From contig CP048228.1 of the NCBI GenBank assembly GCA_020002265.1, positions 744,001 through 808,000 of the forward strand: a stretch of 64,000 bases of DNA. Direction: 5' to 3'. The position numbers were made by a program, and so were the translations under genes. Source of the stretch: Anaplasmataceae bacterium AB001_6. GTDB taxonomy: Bacteria > Pseudomonadota > Alphaproteobacteria > Rickettsiales > Anaplasmataceae. The notes beneath the pieces were generated by a model. That model saw nothing but the letters and a program-made list of their open reading frames with translations. It was not told the DNA's origin and ran no database searches. The first letter of the stretch is position 1; the number at the start of each line of letters is the position of its first letter. Shown one piece after another: positions 19,985 through 27,778 of this stretch.

Positions 19985-21043
19985 ATGAATAGAACAACTA
20001 TGACAAATCTGCATAGTGGATTGGAATTATCTGATATAGGCTTTCATTATTCACATAGAGATTTCTTTAAAATACAAGATATCAATCTTAATATTCCTAA
20101 AGGAGCAATAGTATCAATAATAGGGCATTCTGGCTGTGGTAAATCAACTTTATTGCGTCTTATAGCAGGCTTTCATAAACCAAAAAATGGTTCTATTGCA
20201 ATAGAAGGAAACGTAGTAAGCGATACTAATTCAGTAGATCTTGCAACTTCAAAAAGAAATATAGGTATAGTTTTTCAGACACCATCCTTATTTCCACATA
20301 AAAATGTATTAGAAAACATATCTTTTGCCATACGTAATCAACCCAAAGAAATGATCTTAATGCAATCCATTGAAGCACTAAATCTTGTAGGAATGCAACA
20401 ATATAGCTGTTATTATCCAAGTAAATTATCTGGTGGACAACAACAACTCATAACTTTAGCTAGAGCAATGGTGAATTCTCCATCTTTATTAATGATGGAT
20501 GAACCTTTCTCAAATATTGATGCAATAAAAAAACAAGAGATTCTTGCAAAGACAATAAAAATAATAAGAAACAGAAAAACAACAACAATAATTGTTACTC
20601 ATGATCCAATGGAAGCATTAGATTTTTCTGATTTTATATGCTTTATGGATAATGGCAAAATTATTCAATATGATACACCGAGAAATATCTATCATTGCCC
20701 CGTTAATTCAACTGTGGCCTCATTTTTCGGAAAATTAAATAAAATAGATGTTAGAATAAAAAATGGCTGCGTGATGTCAGAATGGGGCAAAATAGAAGTT
20801 GCAGACAAATTTTTGAAATGCATAAATAAAAATAAATATATTTATATAAGACCAGATGCCTTTATAGAAAATCAAAATAATGGTAGAATGTGCAAGATTA
20901 AGCATGTCAACTATTTTACAAATAATGCAATGATTGAATATTGTGATAATTTGTATTGGGTAAAGCTGAAAAATGCTCTGAATAAAAAAGATAATGATAT
21001 GATAAACCTTGATATAGATCAGGATCAAGTATTGGTATTTTAA
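19985..21043 (+). CDS. ABC transporter ATP-binding protein (FbpC/PotA-like)
   Basis: A 352-residue nucleotide-binding subunit. Walker A IIGHSGCGKSTLL, Q-loop IVFQTPSLFPHKN, signature LSGGQQQLITLARAM, Walker B LLMMDEPFSNID and the switch histidine IVTHDPMEAL are all intact, so it should hydrolyse ATP. After residue ~235 there is a ~115-residue C-terminal extension of TOBE-like character (IDVRIKNGCVMSEWGKIEVA), as in ferric-iron and polyamine importers. No permease or binding protein is adjacent, so the substrate cannot be inferred beyond a guess of Fe3+. ATG 19985 is preferred over a TTG six bases upstream. tatA follows 69 bp later. Confidence 0.85.
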   Translation: MNRTTMTNLHSGLELSDIGFHYSHRDFFKIQDINLNIPKGAIVSIIGHSGCGKSTLLRLIAGFHKPKNGSIAIEGNVVSDTNSVDLATSKRNIGIVFQTPSLFPHKNVLENISFAIRNQPKEMILMQSIEALNLVGMQQYSCYYPSKLSGGQQQLITLARAMVNSPSLLMMDEPFSNIDAIKKQEILAKTIKIIRNRKTTTIIVTHDPMEALDFSDFICFMDNGKIIQYDTPRNIYHCPVNSTVASFFGKLNKIDVRIKNGCVMSEWGKIEVADKFLKCINKNKYIYIRPDAFIENQNNGRMCKIKHVNYFTNNAMIEYCDNLYWVKLKNALNKKDNDMINLDIDQDQVLVF

Positions 21044-21112
21044 TTTATTCTATGCCATTTACAGGCAAAATTGTGGTTAATCATCTTATTTTCGTTTATC
21101 AAGAGGTTTGAT

Positions 21113-21271
21113 ATGTCTATTGGAGCTTCTCAAATAGTACTGATACTGTTGATAGTGTTAATAATCTTTGGTGCAGGCAGGTTACCCAGTGTAATGGGAG
21201 AACTAGGCAGGGGCATCAAAAATTTTAAAAAGGAAGTTAAATCTCCTGAAGATAAAACTCCTAATAGTTAA
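21113..21271 (+). CDS. tatA: Sec-independent protein translocase TatA
   Basis: A 52-residue protein with the TatA pattern: short N-terminus, transmembrane helix ([19 protein letters not shown], about residues 6-24), then an amphipathic helix [15 protein letters not shown] and a short acidic tail. It forms the pore component of twin-arginine export. ATG 21113 has AAGAGG at 21101-21106, a good ribosome-binding site that fixes the start. The tail is at the short end for TatA. Confidence 0.92.
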   Translation: MSIGASQIVLILLIVLIIFGAGRLPSVMGELGRGIKNFKKEVKSPEDKTPNS

Positions 21272-21298
21272 CTCTATTGGCAGCTCTATTGCATTAAA

Positions 21299-21355
21299 AA
21301 TCAGACTTAGGTAGATCTGAAGTTATATTGTTAATAATGATCACCTAATCTGATT
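21299..21355. repeat. Long imperfect inverted repeat downstream of tatA
   Basis: Left arm 21299-21317 and right arm 21339-21355 form a stem AATCAGA-TTAGGT-GATC with two single-base bulges on the left side (17 pairs) and a ~21-nt loop. It begins 27 bp after the tatA stop. There is no T-run after it, so it is not a textbook terminator; it could stabilise the tatA mRNA end or mark the edge of the accessory island that follows. Confidence 0.55.
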
Positions 21356-21383
21356 TGTGGTATCATGAAACAAATACTTTTTT

Positions 21384-21548
21384 TCAGTGCAAATTTTTCA
21401 GCATTGATAATTCTTTCTTATTGCAAATTTCAGTCAATATAAAATAACATTTTTTCACTATCTCATGTGTAAACATTTTTTGTCCTGCTCGTTCAATATA
21501 TTTCGCACATTCTCTCTTTGAATAGCAATCACTGCAGAAACAAATCAT
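21384..21548 (-). CDS. Possible small Cys-rich protein (54 aa)
   Basis: An open frame of 54 codons with ATG at 21548-21546 and TGA at 21386-21384. It encodes MICFCSDCYSKRECAKYIER at its start, then a helical, basic remainder ending KNLH. Five of the residues are Cys, four of them within the first 14 positions (C-x-C-x2-C-x5-C), which suggests metal binding. GGGGG directly precedes the ATG, too close for an ideal ribosome-binding site. It lies in an otherwise empty stretch next to two zinc-ribbon genes. It may be real or a remnant; no function can be named. Confidence 0.35.
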   Translation of the reverse strand: MICFCSDCYSKRECAKYIERAGQKMFTHEIVKKCYFILTEICNKKELSMLKNLH

Positions 21549-21672
21549 CCCCCATACTTCTTTACCTTATCCGTATTCTAACACATATAGACGATAAGGC
21601 AGTGCATTAAGAATCTATAAATAGCTCCAATGATAGAGTATAAATATTCTAAACAAAACCTCTTTGGAAATT

Positions 21673-21981
21673 TTATACTTCTTCCCGCCCACAGTATCTA
21701 CATACTTTTGCTTCTTTTCTTATTATTTCGGCACAAAAACAACACCTTTTCATTTTACCTGCATCTATCTCTTGCTTCTCAACGTACTCTTTATCTTCTT
21801 TCATTAGTAAAGCGTGCAGCACTGCAGCTAAAAAAAAGAGCAATCCATACATATACCAAAGAAAAGATTTTTTACTACCCTTAGATTGAGCAATTTTCAT
21901 AGGAATGATAGGCACAGCAAACACGATAGCAATCACTATTATAGATACAACAATTATTGCTGCGATAGCCGAATAATCCAT
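21673..21981 (-). CDS. Small membrane protein with C-terminal zinc ribbon
   Basis: A 102-residue protein. Two hydrophobic segments (about residues 5-27 and 42-60, the latter WYMYGLLFFLAAVLHALL) are followed by a charged linker and a C-terminal zinc ribbon with C-x2-C ... C-x2-C spacing (CCFCAEIIRKEAKVCRYCGREE). The ribbon resembles the short UPF0547-type domain that is often attached to membrane helices. A tandem paralogue with a frameshift lies just upstream on the same strand (22114-22478), so this looks like a recent duplication within an accessory island. Function unknown; no partner is evident. Confidence 0.65.
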   Translation of the reverse strand: MDYSAIAAIIVVSIIVIAIVFAVPIIPMKIAQSKGSKKSFLWYMYGLLFFLAAVLHALLMKEDKEYVEKQEIDAGKMKRCCFCAEIIRKEAKVCRYCGREEV

Positions 21982-22113
21982 TATATTTTACCAATTATTA
22001 TTATAAATCTAAAATATATAACAAATTTATAAAATAATAAATAGAATTTATCTATATTTTATACAAAAAAAAATACCTATAATTTAAAAAACTATATTTA
22101 AACTTTAAATTTT

Positions 22114-22478
22114 CTATCTACAACAGTATTTACATATTCTTGCTTCTTTTTTTATTATTTCAGTACAAAAACAACTCTTTTTCATTTTATATGCTGCTAT
22201 CTCTCTCTTTTTTTTCTCAATGTTGTTTTTTTATCTTCTTTTTTTATAAGTGCATGAATTAAAGCAATTATAAAAAAACACAATCCATAAATATACCAGC
22301 CTAAAATGGCACTATAGCTCAAATCAGGTGTTTTATATAAAACAATTCTTACAGGAATAACAACTTTAATAAGAGGTAAAATAAGAGCTAAAATCCATAT
22401 AGTTTCTACAATACCATTTATCAAAAGAATAAAAAGTACAATAGCTAATAATATAAAAAAATCAATTAATATTTTCAT
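22114..22478 (-). pseudogene. Frameshifted paralogue of the zinc-ribbon membrane protein
   Basis: The upstream frame encodes 93 residues (22197-22478) with WYIYGLCFFIIALIHALI followed by KKEDKK, clearly paralogous to the neighbour at 21673-21981, then ends prematurely. In another frame the missing ribbon continues as MKKSCFCTEIIKKEARICKY followed by CCR and a TAG at 22114-22116. Restoring one base in either of two minus-strand poly-A runs (A7 at 22226-22232, or A8 near 22208-22215) rejoins the whole protein. It is therefore either a fresh pseudogene, an assembly or sequencing homopolymer error, or a gene rescued by slippage on poly-A. The last Cys pair also differs (C-x2-C-C). Confidence 0.7.
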
Positions 22479-22814
22479 TCTCTCCCTTAAGTTTTACTTC
22501 CTATTATATATATTAAAATTTTATTATAAAAAACAAGTAAATTGCTAATTTATTAAATTATTAATATTTATAAATTGAGACTTTATACATTGATTTAAAA
22601 TATCTGATTCATATATAGAGATAGATCTTCACAAATACGATTCTCTACACATAAATTAAAGCGAAAGAATACAATAATTACTCAACAATAAAGGAATTTT
22701 TCCTATAGGATTCACGCTCTTTAAGATTTTAAATTAACCAAAAAAAATATATATTGCTTAACTATAAATCTCTGATTTTTCACTCAAGAAAGGTTCATCC
22801 ATATTGTCCGTTCT
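22479..22814. other. Intergenic, no gene seen
   Basis: 336 bp of low-complexity AT-rich sequence inside the accessory island. I found no convincing open frame, tRNA or terminator on either strand. Confidence 0.5.
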
Positions 22815-23429
22815 TTAATCATTATACTCTGTCTCTAATAATAGATTATAAACAGGTTTACCATTATAACACCAAAAAGCCGAACCTTGAACTGCCACCC
22901 AGTCATAGCCCATCTCTTTTAAGACAATATCTGCTGACCGAGATAATGACATCAATTTATCTCTGAAATTAACCCGCGTACCATTAGCAACAGTGCAAGT
23001 GATCATTTTATCTTTCTTAAATTCAAGAACTGTTCCTTCATCAAGACCAATTATTCCAAAATTGAATCTTCTTCTAGATTTTCTTATTTTATCTAATGCT
23101 TCTTGATCTTGAGGAGTTGCAACAATATCATATGTTGGTGTTACATTTTTACCCCCCATCAATTCTGCTATCTCAAGAATTGACTTTGCTTGTTCTGGAG
23201 TAGAATTAAAAAATTCCCTATTCTGTCTAACACGACACTCATCTAAACCTTGATGTATCTTCTTTTCAATAACAGATGCATCAGAAACTTTCACTGCATA
23301 ATAACACTGAAACGGAAGGGCAACACTTGTGTTATCCAATTCTTTGATACGCCGTTCAAGATTGTTAGTACTTCCAATTTTTATTGTGTTAGGCATACAC
23401 TCATTAGTGAGTATATAAACAATCGACAT
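22815..23429 (-). CDS. GIY-YIG (T5orf172-like) protein with C-terminal RAMA-like domain
   Basis: A 204-residue protein. Residues 1-75 match the T5orf172/Mug113 branch of GIY-YIG proteins: SIVYILTNECMPNTIKIGST, NLERRIKEL, then VIEKKIHQGLDECRVRQNRE followed by FF. Residues ~125-200 (GIIGLDEGTVLEFKKDKMI, TVANGTRVNF, SLSRSADIVLKEMG, and an aromatic end with WCYNGKPVYNLL) resemble the RAMA/DUF4357 class of small domains found with modification and restriction proteins. Such proteins occur in phages and mobile islands. A GGGGGG tract lies 6-8 bases upstream of the ATG at 23429, and a perfect 15-bp palindrome (23475-23489) lies upstream as a possible operator. Nuclease activity is not established. 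Confidence 0.7.
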   Translation of the reverse strand: MSIVYILTNECMPNTIKIGSTNNLERRIKELDNTSVALPFQCYYAVKVSDASVIEKKIHQGLDECRVRQNREFFNSTPEQAKSILEIAELMGGKNVTPTYDIVATPQDQEALDKIRKSRRRFNFGIIGLDEGTVLEFKKDKMITCTVANGTRVNFRDKLMSLSRSADIVLKEMGYDWVAVQGSAFWCYNGKPVYNLLLETEYND

Positions 23430-23660
23430 AAATCCCCCCTTTTTTTACCTATTTTTTTGATGATATCTGTTGATTTGATTTTAAATCAAAAATCTAAAAC
23501 GATAATTCAAATATTGGATCATATTCTAATCACTCTTTACCTCATTTTATTCTTTATTTATCGACAAGTAAAGTTAAATCAAGCTTTTTTCAATTTACAG
23601 ATTAGAGCTATGCCTCTTCATATTTAAGAAGAATATTTTATTTCTGATTTTCATTTTACA

Positions 23661-24434
23661 TTAAACGCATCGTATCTTCATTTCTTCTGTAAAGGGAAAT
23701 AGCTCATCATACATCTGATTGATATTTGAAAGTGAAAAAATGTCTTTCTTGGTTTCTCTAATAATTTGATAAATCAGAGATCTCACATTATCTAATTGAA
23801 CTACTTTGTATCGCTTATCTGATGAGACAGTCACATCTTTGAAAGTACATTTATCTGAAAACACAATGATTGACCATATTGGAAAATTTGATGGTAATAG
23901 ACGTTTTAAATATTTGATATGCAAAGCGTTTTGTTTGATTGGGTTATAGAAATGCGTCTTATGACTATCCCTTCTCCAACCTTTTGGTAGAATTTGAGTC
24001 CAATACTGGTTTTTTTCATTTCCAAATATCCAACCGCTGTAGTTTTTGCTCTCAATAACAAAGAAACCTTTGGGATGGATAAAAACCATATCAATTTCTG
24101 TATCCTTACCATTTGCTTTTGGAACGTAAAGATTGAAAAGAAATCGACCACCTTGTTCTTCTAAATGCTCTAATTTCATAAATACCAGATATTCCCCAAG
24201 TCTACCTTGATCAAAATATGAGTAGTGCTTCTTAGTGATTGGTAAGCGGTACTCCTTCATGATAGGAGCAACATAATATTTTTTGCTAGCTGGAAGATAA
24301 GAAATACCTTTATCTTCACTAATTTTATCCTCTCCAGAACTATTTATGTCCTTGTGAAAACTCAAGCTCAATAAAAAAGGTAGGGCAAACAGAAAAACAA
24401 TAAATATTAATCTCCAAAGAAAATCTTCACTCAT
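23661..24434 (-). CDS. Membrane-anchored NERD-domain protein (nuclease-related)
   Basis: A 257-residue protein with one N-terminal membrane helix (about residues 7-26, LWRLIFIVFLFALPFLLSL). After a ~45-residue linker comes a NERD domain (about 72-195): GRLGEYLVFMKLEHL, FNLYVPKANGKDTEIDMVFI, the nuclease-like motif FFVIESKNYSGWIFG and the later NPIKQNALHIKYL. The D ... E-x-K ... Q arrangement matches the PD-(D/E)xK superfamily to which NERD belongs. Such proteins are predicted DNA-processing enzymes of unknown role, often in accessory regions. It is the last gene of the island before glmS. Confidence 0.78.
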   Translation of the reverse strand: MSEDFLWRLIFIVFLFALPFLLSLSFHKDINSSGEDKISEDKGISYLPASKKYYVAPIMKEYRLPITKKHYSYFDQGRLGEYLVFMKLEHLEEQGGRFLFNLYVPKANGKDTEIDMVFIHPKGFFVIESKNYSGWIFGNEKNQYWTQILPKGWRRDSHKTHFYNPIKQNALHIKYLKRLLPSNFPIWSIIVFSDKCTFKDVTVSSDKRYKVVQLDNVRSLIYQIIRETKKDIFSLSNINQMYDELFPFTEEMKIRCV

Positions 24435-24494
24435 CCCTAATGTTATAACTAAATCAAAATATGTAAATTTCGATCAAAAATTGCATTATTTATC

Positions 24495-24540
24495 GAAAAA
24501 CAGGGAGATTAAGAACAACCCGAAGAAAAATAATCTCTCT
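24495..24540 (-). terminator. Probable intrinsic terminator of glmS
   Basis: Just after the glmS stop on the minus strand, arms at 24531-24538 and 24504-24511 pair over ~8 bp (AGAGATTA with TAATCTCC, one G-U) around a ~19-nt loop. A U-rich tract (TTTTT, from 24495-24499) follows within a few bases. Confidence 0.5.
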
Positions 24541-24546
24541 TCATGC

Positions 24547-26412
24547 TTATTCTACAGTAACAGATTTGGCCAAATTACGCGGCCTATCGACATTTTTATT
24601 CCTTCCCTTAGCTAGATAATAAGACATAAGTTGTAAGATAGCAACATATGCAAAAGGTGCCGAAAATTCATCTAATGTTGGAATAATTATTGAATCATTA
24701 ACGATATCACGCAAACGTTCATGACCCTTAACATCTGTAATTGCAATAACATTCCCGCCACGAGAGACAATTTCACATATATTAGAGTAAGTTTTATCAA
24801 AATATTCATTAGATCTTAATAATGCAACTACTTGCATCTTTTCATCAATTAAAGCCAGTGAACCATGTTTTAATTCCCCTGCAGGTATAGCTTCTGCATG
24901 TATATAGGCTATCTCTTTTACTTTTAACGCAGCTTCTGAAGCAATGCCATATCCATCTCCTCTGCTGATAAATAATATGTTATCTGCATTCTCAATATTA
25001 GAAACAACATCTTGTATCGTATTCTGCAAAGAAAAAATTTTTTCATTGAAAAAATCTGTAAGATATTGATAATCACTAAAAAACTTTATTTGATTATCGG
25101 CTATATAGCGGTCTTTTTCATCCAATAGAGAAAATAAAATTAATTGAAATAATGCTAATTGGCTAGTAAAAGTTTTTGTAGCTGCAACGCTTCTTTCCAC
25201 TCCAGCTTTAGTGTGCATCGTATAATCAGCTGATAAAGATAACGAACTAAAAACAGTATTTACAACAGCAATGCAGGTATTGTTGCTTCCTTTTATATGC
25301 TCCATAGCCGATATAGTATCTGCTGTTTCACCTGATTGTGATATAAAAAAGAATATCCCATCACGATTTTTATAATTTTTTCTAAGCTTCACTTCTGATG
25401 ATACTTCTGCATAGACCATAATATTAGTATATTTTGCAAACCATTCACGTATCACAAGCGCTACATTATAAGAAGATCCACAGGCAACAATAGTAAAATG
25501 GTCACAATTTTCAATAAATCCAATAATCTTTTCTACATCAACTAAAGAGTCTCTAAAGGTTTTACTGATTCTAAAAGGCTGTTCATATATCTCTTTTAGG
25601 AGAACATCCCCGACATTACAAAATAGATCATGATTCAAAGCATCATCAGAATAATAGCCAGATGGAATTTGATATGTAGCATATCCATCTTTTATAATTT
25701 TATCTTTTCTGATAATAGAATATCCATCAAAATGGATGCATAATATATCTCCTCTAGCAACATTGGCAACTTGCATAGGCTCCAAATTATAATTATCTGC
25801 AAATGTTGCAACAGTATTAGAGTCAGAAGCTATAACAATCTTGTCAGAAAATTTTGACATAACAATTGCATTTCCATTACAGAATGCATACACTTCCCCT
25901 AATTTCGTGTCTTTTAATAATAAAAAAGAATAATTACCCTTCATCATAGAAATAGCCTGCTGCATTGCAGTAACTATATTATTCTTCTCTAAAAAGAACA
26001 GGTTAATTAGCTGCACGATTACTTCTGAATCTGTATCACTATTGAATATAATATTTGGGTTTTTCGACAAGATATATGCTTTGATCTCTTCGTGATTTTC
26101 AATTATCCCATTATGCACAAGAGCAAATCCATTAACATAATGAGGATGAGCATTCTGTTTAGTGACTTCACCATGAGTAGCCCACCTAGTATGTGCAATT
26201 CCAGAATGAAATTTCACTCCTGATAATGTATCAGCAAACTCTTTTCTAAAATCCTCAATAGTACCAACAGATTTATATATTTTAAGCTTATCATTCAGAA
26301 TAAACGCCATACCCAAGGAGTCATAACCCCTATACTCTAAATTCTGCAATGCATTAAAAATCTGAGATATATCAACAGCAAACTTTGAAACAACTGCTAG
26401 CAACCCACACAC
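24547..26412 (-). CDS. glmS: Glutamine--fructose-6-phosphate aminotransferase (isomerizing) GlmS
   Basis: Makes glucosamine 6-phosphate, the first step toward UDP-GlcNAc for peptidoglycan and LPS. The N-terminal nucleophile Cys2 (MCGLLAVV), EYRGYDSLG, GIAHTRWATHGEV and NSDTDSEV mark the glutaminase half. The SIS halves contain CGSSYN, ISQSGETADT and VAATKTFTSQL, and the C-terminus ends in the family signature DRPRNLAKSVTVE. The start is GTG at 26412-26410; an ATG five bases upstream is out of frame. At 621 residues it is slightly longer than usual. A terminator-like hairpin follows. Confidence 0.95.
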   Translation of the reverse strand: MCGLLAVVSKFAVDISQIFNALQNLEYRGYDSLGMAFILNDKLKIYKSVGTIEDFRKEFADTLSGVKFHSGIAHTRWATHGEVTKQNAHPHYVNGFALVHNGIIENHEEIKAYILSKNPNIIFNSDTDSEVIVQLINLFFLEKNNIVTAMQQAISMMKGNYSFLLLKDTKLGEVYAFCNGNAIVMSKFSDKIVIASDSNTVATFADNYNLEPMQVANVARGDILCIHFDGYSIIRKDKIIKDGYATYQIPSGYYSDDALNHDLFCNVGDVLLKEIYEQPFRISKTFRDSLVDVEKIIGFIENCDHFTIVACGSSYNVALVIREWFAKYTNIMVYAEVSSEVKLRKNYKNRDGIFFFISQSGETADTISAMEHIKGSNNTCIAVVNTVFSSLSLSADYTMHTKAGVERSVAATKTFTSQLALFQLILFSLLDEKDRYIADNQIKFFSDYQYLTDFFNEKIFSLQNTIQDVVSNIENADNILFISRGDGYGIASEAALKVKEIAYIHAEAIPAGELKHGSLALIDEKMQVVALLRSNEYFDKTYSNICEIVSRGGNVIAITDVKGHERLRDIVNDSIIIPTLDEFSAPFAYVAILQLMSYYLAKGRNKNVDRPRNLAKSVTVE

Positions 26413-26468
26413 AACATGCTCTAAAAAAGATAATATAAAAAATTAATGTAAATTATTATGCAAAATAT

Positions 26469-27767
26469 CTAAAGATTCAAAAAAAATTCAATTCTTTTCA
26501 AAACAAAATTCTTACCAAGAGCAACCAATAAATCTAATATAGAAGGAGAAGATAGATTACAAATAACAGAAGCTCTTAAAGAAACTAAGATATCTCTCTT
26601 TTTGTATTGTATACAAAGCTCCTTTATTAGCAATCTTAAATATGATGAATCGAAAATTTCATTATCCCTAACATTCTCGTAAAATTTACGCATGATATCT
26701 CTATTAATATTAATTTTTAGTTGAGATAAAACATCTGCATCCAAATCATCTAAAAAGCCATCTGTTATAAACGCCATATTTTTCACTAAATCAACGATAT
26801 TGACAGAACGCTGAATATAAAACGGTAGAATATCTTTGAAGATCTTTTGTTTATTTTCATTTAAACCTAATGATAAAAAAGCTTCATTGGATAATATAGT
26901 TTCATACATATATTCAAGATCAAGAATATTACGCATAAAATATCCATTAATTGAACATAATTTATTAAAATCATATTTTGACGGTGATTTTCCAATTCCC
27001 TCTAACGTAAAAAGATCCCTAATTTGGTGTAATTGTAATACTTCATCTGAATTACACGACCACCCAAGACGTACCAAATAACTTATTATGGCCTCTGGAA
27101 AGAAACCTAAACGACGAAAATCTTGTAGATCAACAACATCATTATCACGCTTAGATAATTTACGCCCTTCTTGGTCATGTATTAGCGGAATATGACAAAA
27201 AGTTGGGATTTTCCATCCAAGAGCCTCATATATAGCAATTTGTTTAAACGTATTATTTATGTGATCAGAACCCCTAATAATATGCGTAACACCTGAATCA
27301 TGATCATCCACAACAACTGCTATCATATATGTTGGCGTTCCATCAGATCTAAGTATTACAGTATCTTCATTTTGTTTATTATCAACAGTTATCTGACCAT
27401 AAACTAAATCATTAAAAGTAGAATTTCCATCTTCACCAGATTTAATACGAACAACGCTACTACCATCAGAAAAATTTTCTCGATAAGCTCTTCCAAGCAA
27501 CAGAAGTTCTTCTACCACTTCCACATGCCTATCACTATTATCTGTTTGGTAGGTCAAGTCATCATAATCTAAACCTAACCAACGTATATTTTCAAGAATT
27601 GCTTCAGTATAAGATGTCTTAGAGCGATTTTTATCGGTATCTTCAATGCGCAAGATAAAAGAACCCTCCGTTTTTTTGGCAAAAAGCCAATTAAAGAGAG
27701 CAGTACGCACACTCCCTATATGAAAATTACCCGTAGGAGATGGTGCAAAACGAACAACATTTTTCAT
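26469..27767 (-). CDS. gltX: Glutamyl-tRNA synthetase, copy 2
   Basis: A 432-residue class I synthetase with VRFAPSPTGNFHIGSVRTAL (HIGH region), LRIEDTDKNRS and the KMSKS-type loop EGRKLSKRDNDVVDL near residue 205-220. It is shorter than copy 1 (447) and differs throughout. Duplicated GluRS is typical of Rickettsiales and of other bacteria that make Gln-tRNA via GatCAB. It begins 11 bp after the purD stop on the same strand, so it is likely in a purD-gltX operon. Confidence 0.93.
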   Translation of the reverse strand: MKNVVRFAPSPTGNFHIGSVRTALFNWLFAKKTEGSFILRIEDTDKNRSKTSYTEAILENIRWLGLDYDDLTYQTDNSDRHVEVVEELLLLGRAYRENFSDGSSVVRIKSGEDGNSTFNDLVYGQITVDNKQNEDTVILRSDGTPTYMIAVVVDDHDSGVTHIIRGSDHINNTFKQIAIYEALGWKIPTFCHIPLIHDQEGRKLSKRDNDVVDLQDFRRLGFFPEAIISYLVRLGWSCNSDEVLQLHQIRDLFTLEGIGKSPSKYDFNKLCSINGYFMRNILDLEYMYETILSNEAFLSLGLNENKQKIFKDILPFYIQRSVNIVDLVKNMAFITDGFLDDLDADVLSQLKININRDIMRKFYENVRDNEIFDSSYLRLLIKELCIQYKKRDILVSLRASVICNLSSPSILDLLVALGKNFVLKRIEFFLNL

Positions 27768-27778
27768 AATAAATAATA

